Assembly (NCBI GenBank): GCA_944390145.1
Contig: CALXOY010000026.1
Location: 1 to 57,507 of the forward strand
Source of the DNA: an uncultured Duodenibacillus sp.
Lineage (GTDB): Bacteria; Pseudomonadota; Gammaproteobacteria; Burkholderiales; Burkholderiaceae_F
Direction of reading: 5' to 3'
DNA: 57,507 bases
Positions within the stretch are counted from its first letter, which is position 1. Every line of letters starts with the position of its first letter. Shown piece after piece: positions 46,407 to 53,875 of the stretch. The notes under the pieces were generated by a model that worked only from the letters and a program-made list of their open reading frames with translations, did no database searches and had not been told where the DNA came from. The position numbers were made by a program, and so were the translations under genes.

Positions 46407-46500
46407 AAACCGTTTTCCTTTCATGATCGTCTGCAAGGGCTGCGCCGCAAAGCGTTTGCACGCCGTGCGGAGGCAGCCCGCGGGCGTCAGAGCCCAGCCG

Positions 46501-47433
46501 TTACTTTCCCTTCGGATACATTGCGTTGTGCAGAACGTCATGCACAACCTTCAGATCCTTGTAGGGAATCTGGCCCGGGGCCGACGGAATGCCGCCCACC
46601 ATGGCAAACGACAGGTCCGAACCCGTGAATTCGCCGGTGCAGCGCGACAGCACACCCCAGCGGCCCATGGCCATCGTGAGCATCGGACGGTCGCTGTAGT
46701 AGTTGCGCACCTTCCAGGTGGCGCTCATCAGGCGCAGGGCGTCGCCCGTGTTGTGGGCCATCACGGCGAGCTTCAGAATGTCGCTGCCTTCCTTTTCCTG
46801 CATCAGCAGACGGCGGATGATTTCGTCTTCAGAGGGCGTCCAGCCGAATTCATGGTCCGAGAACATCATGACCTTGCCCTTGGCCTTGCCCTTCTTCATG
46901 ATGTGGCGGCACACCTCGATGTCGCGGAACTGCTCGATGTCAAGCCAGTCGACGGAACCGTTGTCAAGCACCGCGTCGTAGAACTGACCGTACCAATCAT
47001 CGGTCACATGACGGCCGCCGCCTTCGGTCTTATCGCGGAAGGTCATCAAAACAGGTTTGTCGCCGGCAAGCTTGTAGGCTTCGCGCGAAAGATCGGCGAA
47101 TTCCTTGCCGTCCATCTCACCGATGTAGTCCGGACGCATTTCGATGGCGTCCAACTCCGGCATCGCGGCATATTCCTTCATGATCTTCAGGAACGCCTCC
47201 GGGGTCTTTGCCGTCGTCGACGCAATGATCTTCGGAGAGCCTTCGCCAATGCGGCAGTTCTTGATCTGGACAACGCGGCGCGCAGGCGTCTTCCAGCCGT
47301 TGCGGCCGTTGCGGGTGTCCACAGGCATCATCTTGGCGTCCGGTGCAAGAACCGTAGAAGCCATCGTCGGCGCCACGAGGCCGGCCACCATGCCGGTCAA
47401 GCCAGTCTTAATTAATCCACGGCGATCCATCAT
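46501..47433 (-). CDS. Exported type I 3-dehydroquinate dehydratase
   Basis: A 310-residue AroD-family protein with an N-terminal export signal (MMDRRGLIKTGLTGMVAGLV, twin-Arg-like) ending about residue 30. All catalytic residues align: Glu98 and Arg100 (IEMRPDYI), His194 (SDHEFGWTP), Schiff-base Lys221 (DILKLAVMA), Arg264 (MGRWGVLSR) and Gln288 (SAPGQIP). Only the compartment is unusual: it should act in the periplasm, where it cannot serve aromatic amino acid synthesis. Start at 47433 has AAGGAG seven bases upstream. It heads a unit with the flavoprotein gene 94 bases downstream. Product 3-dehydroshikimate carries a C=C conjugated to ketone and carboxylate, a plausible substrate for that flavoprotein (inference). 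Confidence 0.9.
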   Translation of the reverse strand: MMDRRGLIKTGLTGMVAGLVAPTMASTVLAPDAKMMPVDTRNGRNGWKTPARRVVQIKNCRIGEGSPKIIASTTAKTPEAFLKIMKEYAAMPELDAIEMRPDYIGEMDGKEFADLSREAYKLAGDKPVLMTFRDKTEGGGRHVTDDWYGQFYDAVLDNGSVDWLDIEQFRDIEVCRHIMKKGKAKGKVMMFSDHEFGWTPSEDEIIRRLLMQEKEGSDILKLAVMAHNTGDALRLMSATWKVRNYYSDRPMLTMAMGRWGVLSRCTGEFTGSDLSFAMVGGIPSAPGQIPYKDLKVVHDVLHNAMYPKGK

Positions 47434-47518
47434 TTTGTATCTCCTTGTCTGCTTTTGACGTATGCAGACATGTGACAATGCTTCGCGGCCCGCGCAGGGA
47501 CCGCTTCATCTGACAGTC

Positions 47519-47524
47519 ATGCTA
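47519..47524 (-). promoter_or_regulatory. Candidate -10 box for the dehydratase-flavoprotein unit
   Basis: TAGCAT on the minus strand (4 of 6 matches to TATAAT). The inverted repeat at 47546-47564 begins 22 bases upstream, overlapping the -35 position. Confidence 0.45.
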
Positions 47525-47545
47525 GGCGGCTCGGGTGGATTGCAC

Positions 47546-47564
47546 CACCTCAAAAAGGAGGTAG
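47546..47564. promoter_or_regulatory. Candidate response-regulator operator, copy 1 (CACCT-N8-AGGTA)
   Basis: CACCTCAAAAAGGAGGTAG lies between the divergent exported dehydratase gene and the sensor kinase gene. It matches copy 2 at 52623-52641 in 15 of 19 positions, and both are inverted repeats with an 8-base spacer. Confidence 0.6.
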
Positions 47565-47600
47565 TCGAAAGCCATCTGCGATTTCTAGAATCGTCTCGTT

Positions 47601-49409
47601 ATGCAAAAGGCCACTTTACTTTGCGCTCTCGTCGCCCTGGCGATTCTGCCGGCGGGGCGGTCGGTGCATGCCTTGGAAAGCGTTCCCGTCGAGCACAGCG
47701 TTTTGATTGGTCTCGTCAACAACAATGAGCCAGGCTTTCGCGCCGAGGTGCTCAACCCCACGCTCGACTACCTCAAAAAGACGCTCCCAAACATCTCGTT
47801 TCGCACGGTCGACATCGCCGCCTACAAGGCCGCCGACGACTTGATGCGCACGCGGCCGGATTTCGTGATCGCGCCAAGCGACGTTTTTGTGACGCTCAGC
47901 TCCTCGATGAGCGTGCATCCGCTTGCCGTGCGCAAAAGCAGCTTTGCCGAGGACGCCAACCGGTCGCTCGGCTCAACCGTCGTCGCCCTGCGCACGCGAA
48001 GCGACATCAACGGCATTGCCGACCTCAAGGGCAAGACCATCAGCGCTTCGCTGCCCGACTCGCTCGGCGGCTGGCTTGCCTTTGCCGGAGAGCTTGCCAA
48101 CCAGGGCTACAACCCGGAAAAGTTCTTCGCGCGCATTGACTTTGACACCTACCAGATTCCGGAAGTGGTCGGATCCGTGCTCTCGGGCCGCAGCGACGCG
48201 GGCGTTTTAAGCACTTGTCAGCTTGAAGTCGCCCAGGAGCGAGGCCTCATTGAGTCGGGCAAGCTCAAGGTGCTCAATCGCCGCAATACGCCTGGCTTTT
48301 CCTGCGCGCACTCCACCGAGCTCTATCCGGATCAGATCTTCGGGTCGGTCAACGAAAATCTTTCGCCCGACACGCTCAAGCAAATCAGCATTGCGCTTTT
48401 GGAGATGCCCGAAAAGCGCAACACCGACGGCGTGACCGAGCGCGACACCACATCCTTTTCCTGGCAGGTCGTCGGGCGCTTTGACGCCATCAGCCGGCTT
48501 TTCAAGACCTTGAGAATCGGTCCCTACGCGTATCTGCGCGACTGGTCGCCCGAGGGCATCGTCAAGCGCTTTTCCACAGAAATCATCGTGGTCTTGAGCC
48601 TGCTTGCGTTTCTTGCCTTAAACGAATTCCGGCTCTACCGGCTCGTGCGCAGCCGCACTTCGCGCCTAAACGCCCTCGTGGAGGAGAAAAACCGCATGCT
48701 CGAGGAGCTGCGCAACCTCAACCGCCGGCTGCACGCCATGGAGCGCAATTCGCTGGTCTCGCAGATGAGCTCCATCATCGCCCATGAGCTCAAGCAGCCG
48801 GTGAGCGCCATCATCAACTACTGCGCCGTCCTGCAGATGGCCATCGAAAGCGGCGCGCGCGACGAAGGCAGAATGGCCGAGGTGACCGACGCCGTCAACC
48901 GCGAGGCGCACCGCATCTCGCAGATCGTCGACCGGGTCCGCTCCTACGTCAAGCGCCCGAACTCCCCGCACAAGCTCTGCCGGATTGCCGAGCTCGTCCG
49001 CCGCGCCGTCGAAAGCTTCTCGCACTACGCCGACAGCACGTCCCGCATCACGGTGAGGATTGAAGACAACGGCGCGCAGATCAAGGCCGAGGCGCTGGAA
49101 ATTGAGATCCTCTTTCTGAATCTCCTCAAAAACGCGGGCCGCGCCGTCAACAAAAACAACGGCAGCATCGAGGTGCGCACGTATGCCGACGAAAAGAACG
49201 TGCATGTCGCTGTCTCCGACACGGGGCCTGCGCTCACGCCCGAGCAGTTCAAGCGCCTCTACGACGTCTGCGATTCCACCTCCGCAGAGGGCCTGGGGCT
49301 GGGGCTGGCCATCGTGCGCAGCATCGCCGACGCGCACTCCGCACACATTCAGATCGAGCAGCTCCAGCCGCGGGGCGTTCGATTCACCGTCACCTTTGAA
49401 AAAATTTGA
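47601..49409 (+). CDS. TtrS-like sensor histidine kinase with PhnD-type periplasmic sensor domain
   Basis: A 602-residue inner-membrane kinase. The signal/first hydrophobic segment is at residues 1-24, a PhnD-like periplasmic binding domain at about 32-300 (IGLVNNNEPGFRAEVLNPTL, VIAPSDVFVTL, GISDLKGK-like segment), and a membrane helix at about 327-345. A coiled coil follows, then a HisKA domain with phosphorylated His395 (IIAHELKQPVSAIINY), N-box LFLNLLKNAGRAV, and G-boxes SDTGPAL and EGLGLGLAIVRS. This layout is that of the tetrathionate sensor TtrS. It is 14 bases from its response regulator. It presumably binds an extracellular acceptor and switches on the adjacent reductase units. Confidence 0.93.
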   Translation: MQKATLLCALVALAILPAGRSVHALESVPVEHSVLIGLVNNNEPGFRAEVLNPTLDYLKKTLPNISFRTVDIAAYKAADDLMRTRPDFVIAPSDVFVTLSSSMSVHPLAVRKSSFAEDANRSLGSTVVALRTRSDINGIADLKGKTISASLPDSLGGWLAFAGELANQGYNPEKFFARIDFDTYQIPEVVGSVLSGRSDAGVLSTCQLEVAQERGLIESGKLKVLNRRNTPGFSCAHSTELYPDQIFGSVNENLSPDTLKQISIALLEMPEKRNTDGVTERDTTSFSWQVVGRFDAISRLFKTLRIGPYAYLRDWSPEGIVKRFSTEIIVVLSLLAFLALNEFRLYRLVRSRTSRLNALVEEKNRMLEELRNLNRRLHAMERNSLVSQMSSIIAHELKQPVSAIINYCAVLQMAIESGARDEGRMAEVTDAVNREAHRISQIVDRVRSYVKRPNSPHKLCRIAELVRRAVESFSHYADSTSRITVRIEDNGAQIKAEALEIEILFLNLLKNAGRAVNKNNGSIEVRTYADEKNVHVAVSDTGPALTPEQFKRLYDVCDSTSAEGLGLGLAIVRSIADAHSAHIQIEQLQPRGVRFTVTFEKI

Positions 49410-49423
49410 GCAAGAGGTGCGAG

Positions 49424-50059
49424 ATGCCCGATACATCCGTTCTCATCCGCATTGTTGATGATGATGCCGAATTCGCCGCCTCCCAGAAAATGCTGATCGA
49501 AACGCTCGGCTGGGAGGTCGCCACCTATTCCGACGCGCTGGAGTTTTTGAAGGAGGATTCGCTCGAGCGCCCAGGCTGCCTCATTCTGGACGTCCGCATG
49601 CCCGTGATGACGGGGCTTGAGCTGCAGCAGGAGCTTGAAAAGCGGGGCTGCCAGCTGCCGATCATTTTTTTGTCAGCGCACGGCGACATTGACATGGCGG
49701 TGCACACCATGCGCCACGGCGCGCGCGACTTTCTGCAAAAGCCCGTGGAGCCGCAAAGGCTGCTCTCCCAGGTCACAAAAGCCGTTGCCACAAGCATCCG
49801 GCAGACCAACGAGTTTGACGAGCTGCAAAAGCTCGTCGACCGCATCGACAAGCTCTCCAACCGCGAGCGTGAAATCGCCAAGCTGGTCTCTGAAGGCTTG
49901 CGCAACAAGGAAATCGCCCGCAAGCTCGGCATCGAAGAGACAACCGTCAAGATGCACCGCGCCAACGCCATGGCAAAACTAGCCGCCAACACCAGCGCCG
50001 AGCTCACGCGGCTTTTCACCATCCTTGAAATCAAAAGCAAGGAAAGGAGGCAGCCATGA
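49424..50059 (+). CDS. FixJ/NarL-type response regulator (TtrR-like)
   Basis: A 211-residue regulator from ATG 49424, with an AAGAGG element upstream. The receiver domain has the acidic pair VDDDAEF, phosphorylatable Asp56 (LILDVRMPVM), switch Ser/Lys (LSAHGD and LQKPVEP). The C-terminal LuxR-type HTH reads LSNREREIAKLVSEGLRNKE and IARKLGIEETTVKMHRAN. The stop overlaps the start of the next reductase gene (ATGA), so kinase, regulator and flavoprotein are one operon. It is the best candidate to bind CACCT-N8-AGGTR. Confidence 0.94.
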   Translation: MPDTSVLIRIVDDDAEFAASQKMLIETLGWEVATYSDALEFLKEDSLERPGCLILDVRMPVMTGLELQQELEKRGCQLPIIFLSAHGDIDMAVHTMRHGARDFLQKPVEPQRLLSQVTKAVATSIRQTNEFDELQKLVDRIDKLSNREREIAKLVSEGLRNKEIARKLGIEETTVKMHRANAMAKLAANTSAELTRLFTILEIKSKERRQP

Positions 50060-51504
50060 GGCGCCGTGCACTTCTTTGTTCGCTGCTTGCAGCAGGCTCC
50101 CCTCTTTGCACACTGCCCGTCCGTGCGGTGCACGCCGCCGGCAGCGATCCCTACGACGTGATTGTCGTCGGCACCGGCGCCGCGGGCCTGTCGGCTGCGG
50201 TCTCAGCGGCCGAAAACGGCGCGCAGCGCGTCCTGGTGCTCGAAAAGGAGCCCACCCTGGGCGGCCACACCATGGTCTCCACGGGCTACGTGAGTGCGCT
50301 CAACCGCGAGAGGCTGACGCCTGAAGAGTACAAAAAGGCCGAGGCGGCCATGCTCGAAGGCATGGAAAAAGCCTCCGCCGGCCGGGGCAGCAGCGAGCTT
50401 TACCGCAAGGTCGTCTACGAATCGGCCGACATCATCGAGTGGCTCTCCTCGATGGGCCTCAAATGGAGCCCGAACGTCTATCAGACGCTTGCGGGCCTCA
50501 CGCCCTTAAGCTACATCTCAAGCGCCGTGCGCGCGGGCTACGACTACATCACCACGCTTAACAAACGCGCGCGGCTCCTAGGCGTCAAAGTGCTCTTTTC
50601 CACGCGCGCCACGGAGATTCTTTTAAACAACCGGAAGGAAATTGCAGGGGTCATCGCGCAAACCGAAACGGGCCGCGTGCAGTTTGCCTGCCGTTCGCTC
50701 GTGCTTGCCACCGGCGGCTACGGAGGCAATGTCGCCATGCGAAGCCGCTACGTGCCGTGGCTTGATGCAAGCTACCCCACCACCGCCAACCCCTACTTTG
50801 CCGGCACGGACTGCGCCACGGGCGACGGCATCGCCATGGGGGAGAAAATCGGCGCCGCGCTCATCAACATGGACTGCATCATGGTGATTCCGTTTTGGGG
50901 CGGGCGGCTCACGGACTACGTCGGCGCTGACATTTACGTGGACGCGCAGGGACGGCGCTTTGTCAATGAGGGCGCCTCCTGGAGCGAGATCAGCGCCGCC
51001 ATCCGGCGCCTGCCGCAGGAGCAGTGCTGGGTGATCACAGACTCGCAGTCGGTGCAGGGCGCAAGCCGCAGCACCAAGATCATGAAGGGCATTGTGAAGG
51101 CTGCCAACACCGTGGCGGAGATGGCCGTCGGCATGCAGGTGAGGACTTCCGTGCTGCAGGAGACGCTTGACCGCTACAACCGCTTTGTGCGTGCGGGCAA
51201 GGACGAGGATTTCGGGAAAAACATGTTCACCCAGGAGATCAACCAGCCGCCCTACTTCTACGGCAAGGAGCGTCTTTACGTGCACTACTGCTGCGGCGGC
51301 TTGAAGATTGACAGTCAGGCGCGTGTACTCGATACCGAGGGCCGTCCGATACCCGGCCTTTTTGCCGCCGGTGAAACGACCGGGGGCGTGCACGGCAAGG
51401 ACCGCCTCGGAGGGTGTTCTCTCACGGACTGCTTTGTGTTCGGACGCCAGGCAGGAAAATCGGGCGCCTTCCACGCGGAAAACGCCCGGTTGCAAAACTT
51501 CTAG
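50056..51504 (+). CDS. Exported FAD-dependent fumarate-reductase-like flavoprotein
   Basis: A 482-residue flavoprotein without FMN_bind or haem domain. It starts MRRRALLCSLLAAGSPL, a signal that is Arg-rich but lacks the full Tat consensus, and continues DVIVVGTGAAGLSAAVSAAE (FAD Rossmann, about residues 35-54). The C-terminal FAD segment GETTGGVHGKDRLGG keeps the Arg that binds the substrate carboxylate in fumarate reductases. However, HPT, TEAVRG and TTRD blocks are absent and HHTMGG is VHYCCGG, so the catalytic pocket is changed. It is translationally coupled to the response regulator. Likely a periplasmic reductase or oxidoreductase for the ligand of the neighbouring sensor; electron partner unknown. 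Confidence 0.87.
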   Translation: MRRRALLCSLLAAGSPLCTLPVRAVHAAGSDPYDVIVVGTGAAGLSAAVSAAENGAQRVLVLEKEPTLGGHTMVSTGYVSALNRERLTPEEYKKAEAAMLEGMEKASAGRGSSELYRKVVYESADIIEWLSSMGLKWSPNVYQTLAGLTPLSYISSAVRAGYDYITTLNKRARLLGVKVLFSTRATEILLNNRKEIAGVIAQTETGRVQFACRSLVLATGGYGGNVAMRSRYVPWLDASYPTTANPYFAGTDCATGDGIAMGEKIGAALINMDCIMVIPFWGGRLTDYVGADIYVDAQGRRFVNEGASWSEISAAIRRLPQEQCWVITDSQSVQGASRSTKIMKGIVKAANTVAEMAVGMQVRTSVLQETLDRYNRFVRAGKDEDFGKNMFTQEINQPPYFYGKERLYVHYCCGGLKIDSQARVLDTEGRPIPGLFAAGETTGGVHGKDRLGGCSLTDCFVFGRQAGKSGAFHAENARLQNF

Positions 51505-51537
51505 CAAGCCGCCCGCAAGCGGCTTCTCAACGGCCGG

Positions 51538-52503
51538 TTAGAGCTTGTTGAGCACGCGGATGGCGTGTTCGTAGGAAAGCTTCAGAACCGTTTCCGGTGC
51601 AAGACCCGGCACCGGCACTTCAACGCCGATGGCGCTCGTCTTGGGCATGTGCTGCAGGAAGTCGATGAGCGGCAGTTCTCCGTCGCCCGGCAGCAGGCGA
51701 CCCAGACGCGCTTCATTGACGAGCCCTTCAAATCCCTTGGGCGTGCCGGAGGTGCTGTCGAGCTTTGCCTTGCCGGCGCGAACCCGTTCGATCAGCTTGC
51801 GGTCGATCGGCGGGTTCTTCACGGCGTCGCACAGATGGATGTCGCCCAGGCAGCGAGCCGGAATCTTGTCGAGGTCGGCAGCCGTGCCGCCAGAACGATA
51901 CAGATGCAGGGAGTCGACGGCGATCGTGCCGTTGTCGCGGTCGGCCATCTTCACGAGCTCATAGGCCTGCTCGAGCGTGCCGATGGTGCGCCATGCCATG
52001 AATTCCAGGTCGATGCGGAAGCCGTAGGGCTTGGCCATGTCGCACATCTTGGCAAACATGGCGGCAAACTTGGGCTTGTCGGGCGCGTCGCCGCAGATGC
52101 AAAGCGACTTGATGCCGAGTTCGCCGCAGGTTTCAAAGATGGGCGCAAACTGCGTCGGATCGGTGTCGCTGTTCAATGCAAAGCCGTCGACGCCGTTCAC
52201 GCGCATGCCAAGGTCGGCAAGCAGTCTCTTGAAGTCGCGCAGCTTCTTGCTGCCGGCCTTGTAGTAGTAGGCCACGGAACCCTTGGAAATTTCATGAATG
52301 CGGATGCCGATGGCGTCGTAGCCTGCCTTGTGCGCTTCAATCGCGAGCTTTTCGGGCGGCAGATCCAGGGCGGTCAGATGAATAGCAGAAAGAGACCATT
52401 TGTCCTGACGCGGCATGGCGATGGCCTGCGTGGCGGCCGATCCCAACACGGGAGCCGCAGCAGCGGCGCACAAGCCCTTGAATAGATCTCTGCGTTGCAT
52501 CAT
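51538..52503 (-). CDS. Exported TIM-barrel sugar-isomerase/AP-endonuclease-2-like enzyme
   Basis: A 321-residue protein with a twin-Arg-type signal (MMQRRDLFKGLCAAAAAPVL) ending near residue 30. The rest is an AP_endonuc_2 (xylose-isomerase-like) TIM barrel. Candidate metal ligands are Glu in IDLEFMAW, Asp in VDSLHLYRSGG, His in GDIHLCDA and Glu in IGVEVPVPG, a layout shared by sugar phosphate isomerases, IolE/IolH and 3-dehydroshikimate dehydratases (QuiC/AsbF). Export of such an enzyme is unusual. The neighbouring exported dehydroquinate dehydratase makes 3-dehydroshikimate, so dehydroshikimate or a related cyclitol acid is a candidate substrate; this is inference. Confidence 0.85.
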   Translation of the reverse strand: MMQRRDLFKGLCAAAAAPVLGSAATQAIAMPRQDKWSLSAIHLTALDLPPEKLAIEAHKAGYDAIGIRIHEISKGSVAYYYKAGSKKLRDFKRLLADLGMRVNGVDGFALNSDTDPTQFAPIFETCGELGIKSLCICGDAPDKPKFAAMFAKMCDMAKPYGFRIDLEFMAWRTIGTLEQAYELVKMADRDNGTIAVDSLHLYRSGGTAADLDKIPARCLGDIHLCDAVKNPPIDRKLIERVRAGKAKLDSTSGTPKGFEGLVNEARLGRLLPGDGELPLIDFLQHMPKTSAIGVEVPVPGLAPETVLKLSYEHAIRVLNKL

Positions 52504-52593
52504 TTGTCACTCTCCTATATGAGCAGGCGCCTGTCGTCTTCAGCAGCAGGCTTTGCCTCTTGAATTTGATGCTACAGCTACGTCTTTTGGCCT

Positions 52594-52599
52594 ACTACA
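52594..52599 (-). promoter_or_regulatory. Candidate -10 box for the TIM-barrel gene
   Basis: TGTAGT on the minus strand (4 of 6 matches). The inverted repeat at 52623-52641 begins 24 bases upstream, nearly the same geometry as at 47519-47564. Confidence 0.35.
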
Positions 52600-52622
52600 T
52601 CCAAAAGATCAGGTCCGAAAGA

Positions 52623-52641
52623 CACCTCCCAAAGTAGGTGG
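52623..52641. promoter_or_regulatory. Candidate response-regulator operator, copy 2 (CACCT-N8-AGGTG)
   Basis: CACCTCCCAAAGTAGGTGG, a perfect inverted repeat with an 8-base spacer, centred about 129 bases before the TIM-barrel start codon. Copy 1 is centred about 122 bases before the exported dehydratase start. Confidence 0.6.
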
Positions 52642-52836
52642 CAGAGAGCCGTATGGCCCGCCGGACAAGGGCTTCCCGGGCAGGTGAATATTGAGATCGA
52701 GCATTCACATTTTTTGCCGCATGTGCAAAAGACGCAGCAGTTTTCCCCTGGCCGCGGCCTGACCCCCGCAAGGCCCGACGCCCCTTTTTGAAAAACCACC
52801 GGCATAAGAATGTTTTGGAAAATCGAGAGCGCAAAA

Positions 52837-52873
52837 CCCGCTTAAAGCCGCGCGCAGTGCGGCTTTAAGCGGG
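52837..52873 (-). terminator. Terminator of the P-type ATPase operon
   Basis: Perfect 15-bp arms (starting CCCGCTTAAAGCCGC) with a 7-base loop; on the minus strand the stem is followed by TTTT. It lies 35 bases after the last gene of the operon. Between it and 52641 I see nothing further in the 52504-52907 gap. Confidence 0.85.
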
Positions 52874-52907
52874 CGTTGCAATTATTGCCTTGTGGGCGGG
52901 CTGAGGA

Positions 52908-53282
52908 TCAGGCGTCCTTTTGTTTGGCAGAAGGGGCTTCCGTGACAGCAGGCGTCATTTCCCCGTCCTCCGCAGGCTTTTGCGCGCCGGCATTTTGCGG
53001 CGCAGCGCCCGCAGCCTCTCTTGCGGCCGACTCAAAGGCGGCAAGGATCTCCTTGAAGTCCGCAAGCCACCCGCGGGCCTTTTCAAACCATTGATCGGGC
53101 TTGCCGGAGAGCTCCTTCACAATGGCGCGCACGCCGGCCGGATTGACGATGTAGAGGATGGCCGCCACGCACAGAAAAACGGAAGCGGCTGCGGCCAACG
53201 CCGCAAGCGAAATCGCCGCGAGCGCCGCAAGTCCAAGGATCATGGCAAAAACGGCAAGCCGTTCAGTCCAGGTTCTTTTCAT
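52908..53282 (-). CDS. Small membrane protein of the P-type ATPase operon
   Basis: I do not recognise a family. From MKRTWTERLAV it has 124 residues. One long hydrophobic region (about 8-45, LAVFAMILGLAALAAISLAA and onward to LCVAAILYIV) could form two membrane helices. A cytoplasmic or periplasmic amphipathic stretch and an Ala/Pro/Glu-rich tail follow. It is the last of four closely spaced minus-strand genes with the metal ATPase, so a role in metal handling is inferred from position only. Confidence 0.65.
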   Translation of the reverse strand: MKRTWTERLAVFAMILGLAALAAISLAALAAAASVFLCVAAILYIVNPAGVRAIVKELSGKPDQWFEKARGWLADFKEILAAFESAAREAAGAAPQNAGAQKPAEDGEMTPAVTEAPSAKQKDA

Positions 53283-53302
53283 GCGGCGTCTCCCTTTGTG
53301 CG

Positions 53303-53875
53303 TCAAAGCACCGTGCGGTGCTGCCACAGGTGCAAAAGGGCAAAGGCGGCAAAGCCCCAGCCGAGCACTCCGTGGCTTGATTTGTTGAAGGCTAGCGAGG
53401 CGACGCTGGCAGCGCCCAGTCCGAGCATGATGCGGTTTTGCGCCATGCGGCGGGCACGCTTGACGTTTTTAACATCGGGCACGATCACGCGCGCGGCGGC
53501 ATCCATTGCCGAGCGGGCAAGGTTGACCGCAGGCTCTGCCGCCTTGCGGACCTCCCCGCAGATGCATGCAGCAGGCGCCTGCACGGCCCCCTCCGCAGCC
53601 TTCTTTTCTTCGTCTTCAGTGTCAGCACTGTACGCGAGAAAAGCAAGCCACGTCTGCATGTGTTCCTTGAGCGCTTCAACAGTCAACACCTCGGGGTCCC
53701 AGGTGAGAAGCGCGCTTCCAACCGACGGGTTGATCTCAAGGCCTTCGACGCCTTCAACAGCGGTCACCAGGGATTTAATGGCCTCGATGTCATCGCCTCC
53801 AATGCCTGCCAGGGCCGGATGCCGGATGCGGGCACGGCCGTTGATGAGGCTTCTCACATAGTTTTCAAGCTCCAT
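53303..53875 (-). CDS. HMA-like domain membrane protein accompanying the P-type ATPase
   Basis: A 190-residue protein. The N-terminal ~75 residues resemble a ferredoxin-fold heavy-metal-associated domain without the CxxC motif (RIRHPALAGIGG, VEGLEINPSVGSALLTWDP). The C-terminal part has one or two hydrophobic segments ending ALLHLWQHRTVL, with His residues near the membrane. The fold element GVxGLxxNPxxGS is repeated in the N-terminus of the ATPase (GVEGVTVNPRTGSVVVF). It overlaps the ATPase stop by 11 bases, so the two are coupled. Probably an accessory metal-binding subunit. Confidence 0.72.
   Translation of the reverse strand: MELENYVRSLINGRARIRHPALAGIGGDDIEAIKSLVTAVEGVEGLEINPSVGSALLTWDPEVLTVEALKEHMQTWLAFLAYSADTEDEEKKAAEGAVQAPAACICGEVRKAAEPAVNLARSAMDAAARVIVPDVKNVKRARRMAQNRIMLGLGAASVASLAFNKSSHGVLGWGFAAFALLHLWQHRTVL

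Noticed and set aside
47446-47520. TGTCTGC...GCAGACA and TGACAGTCA repeats near the exported dehydratase start as further copies of the TGTCA-N6-TGACA operator
   Set aside because: Spacing and half-sites do not match the 18.7-kb consensus; the first repeat spans the ribosome-binding region and is likely coincidental.
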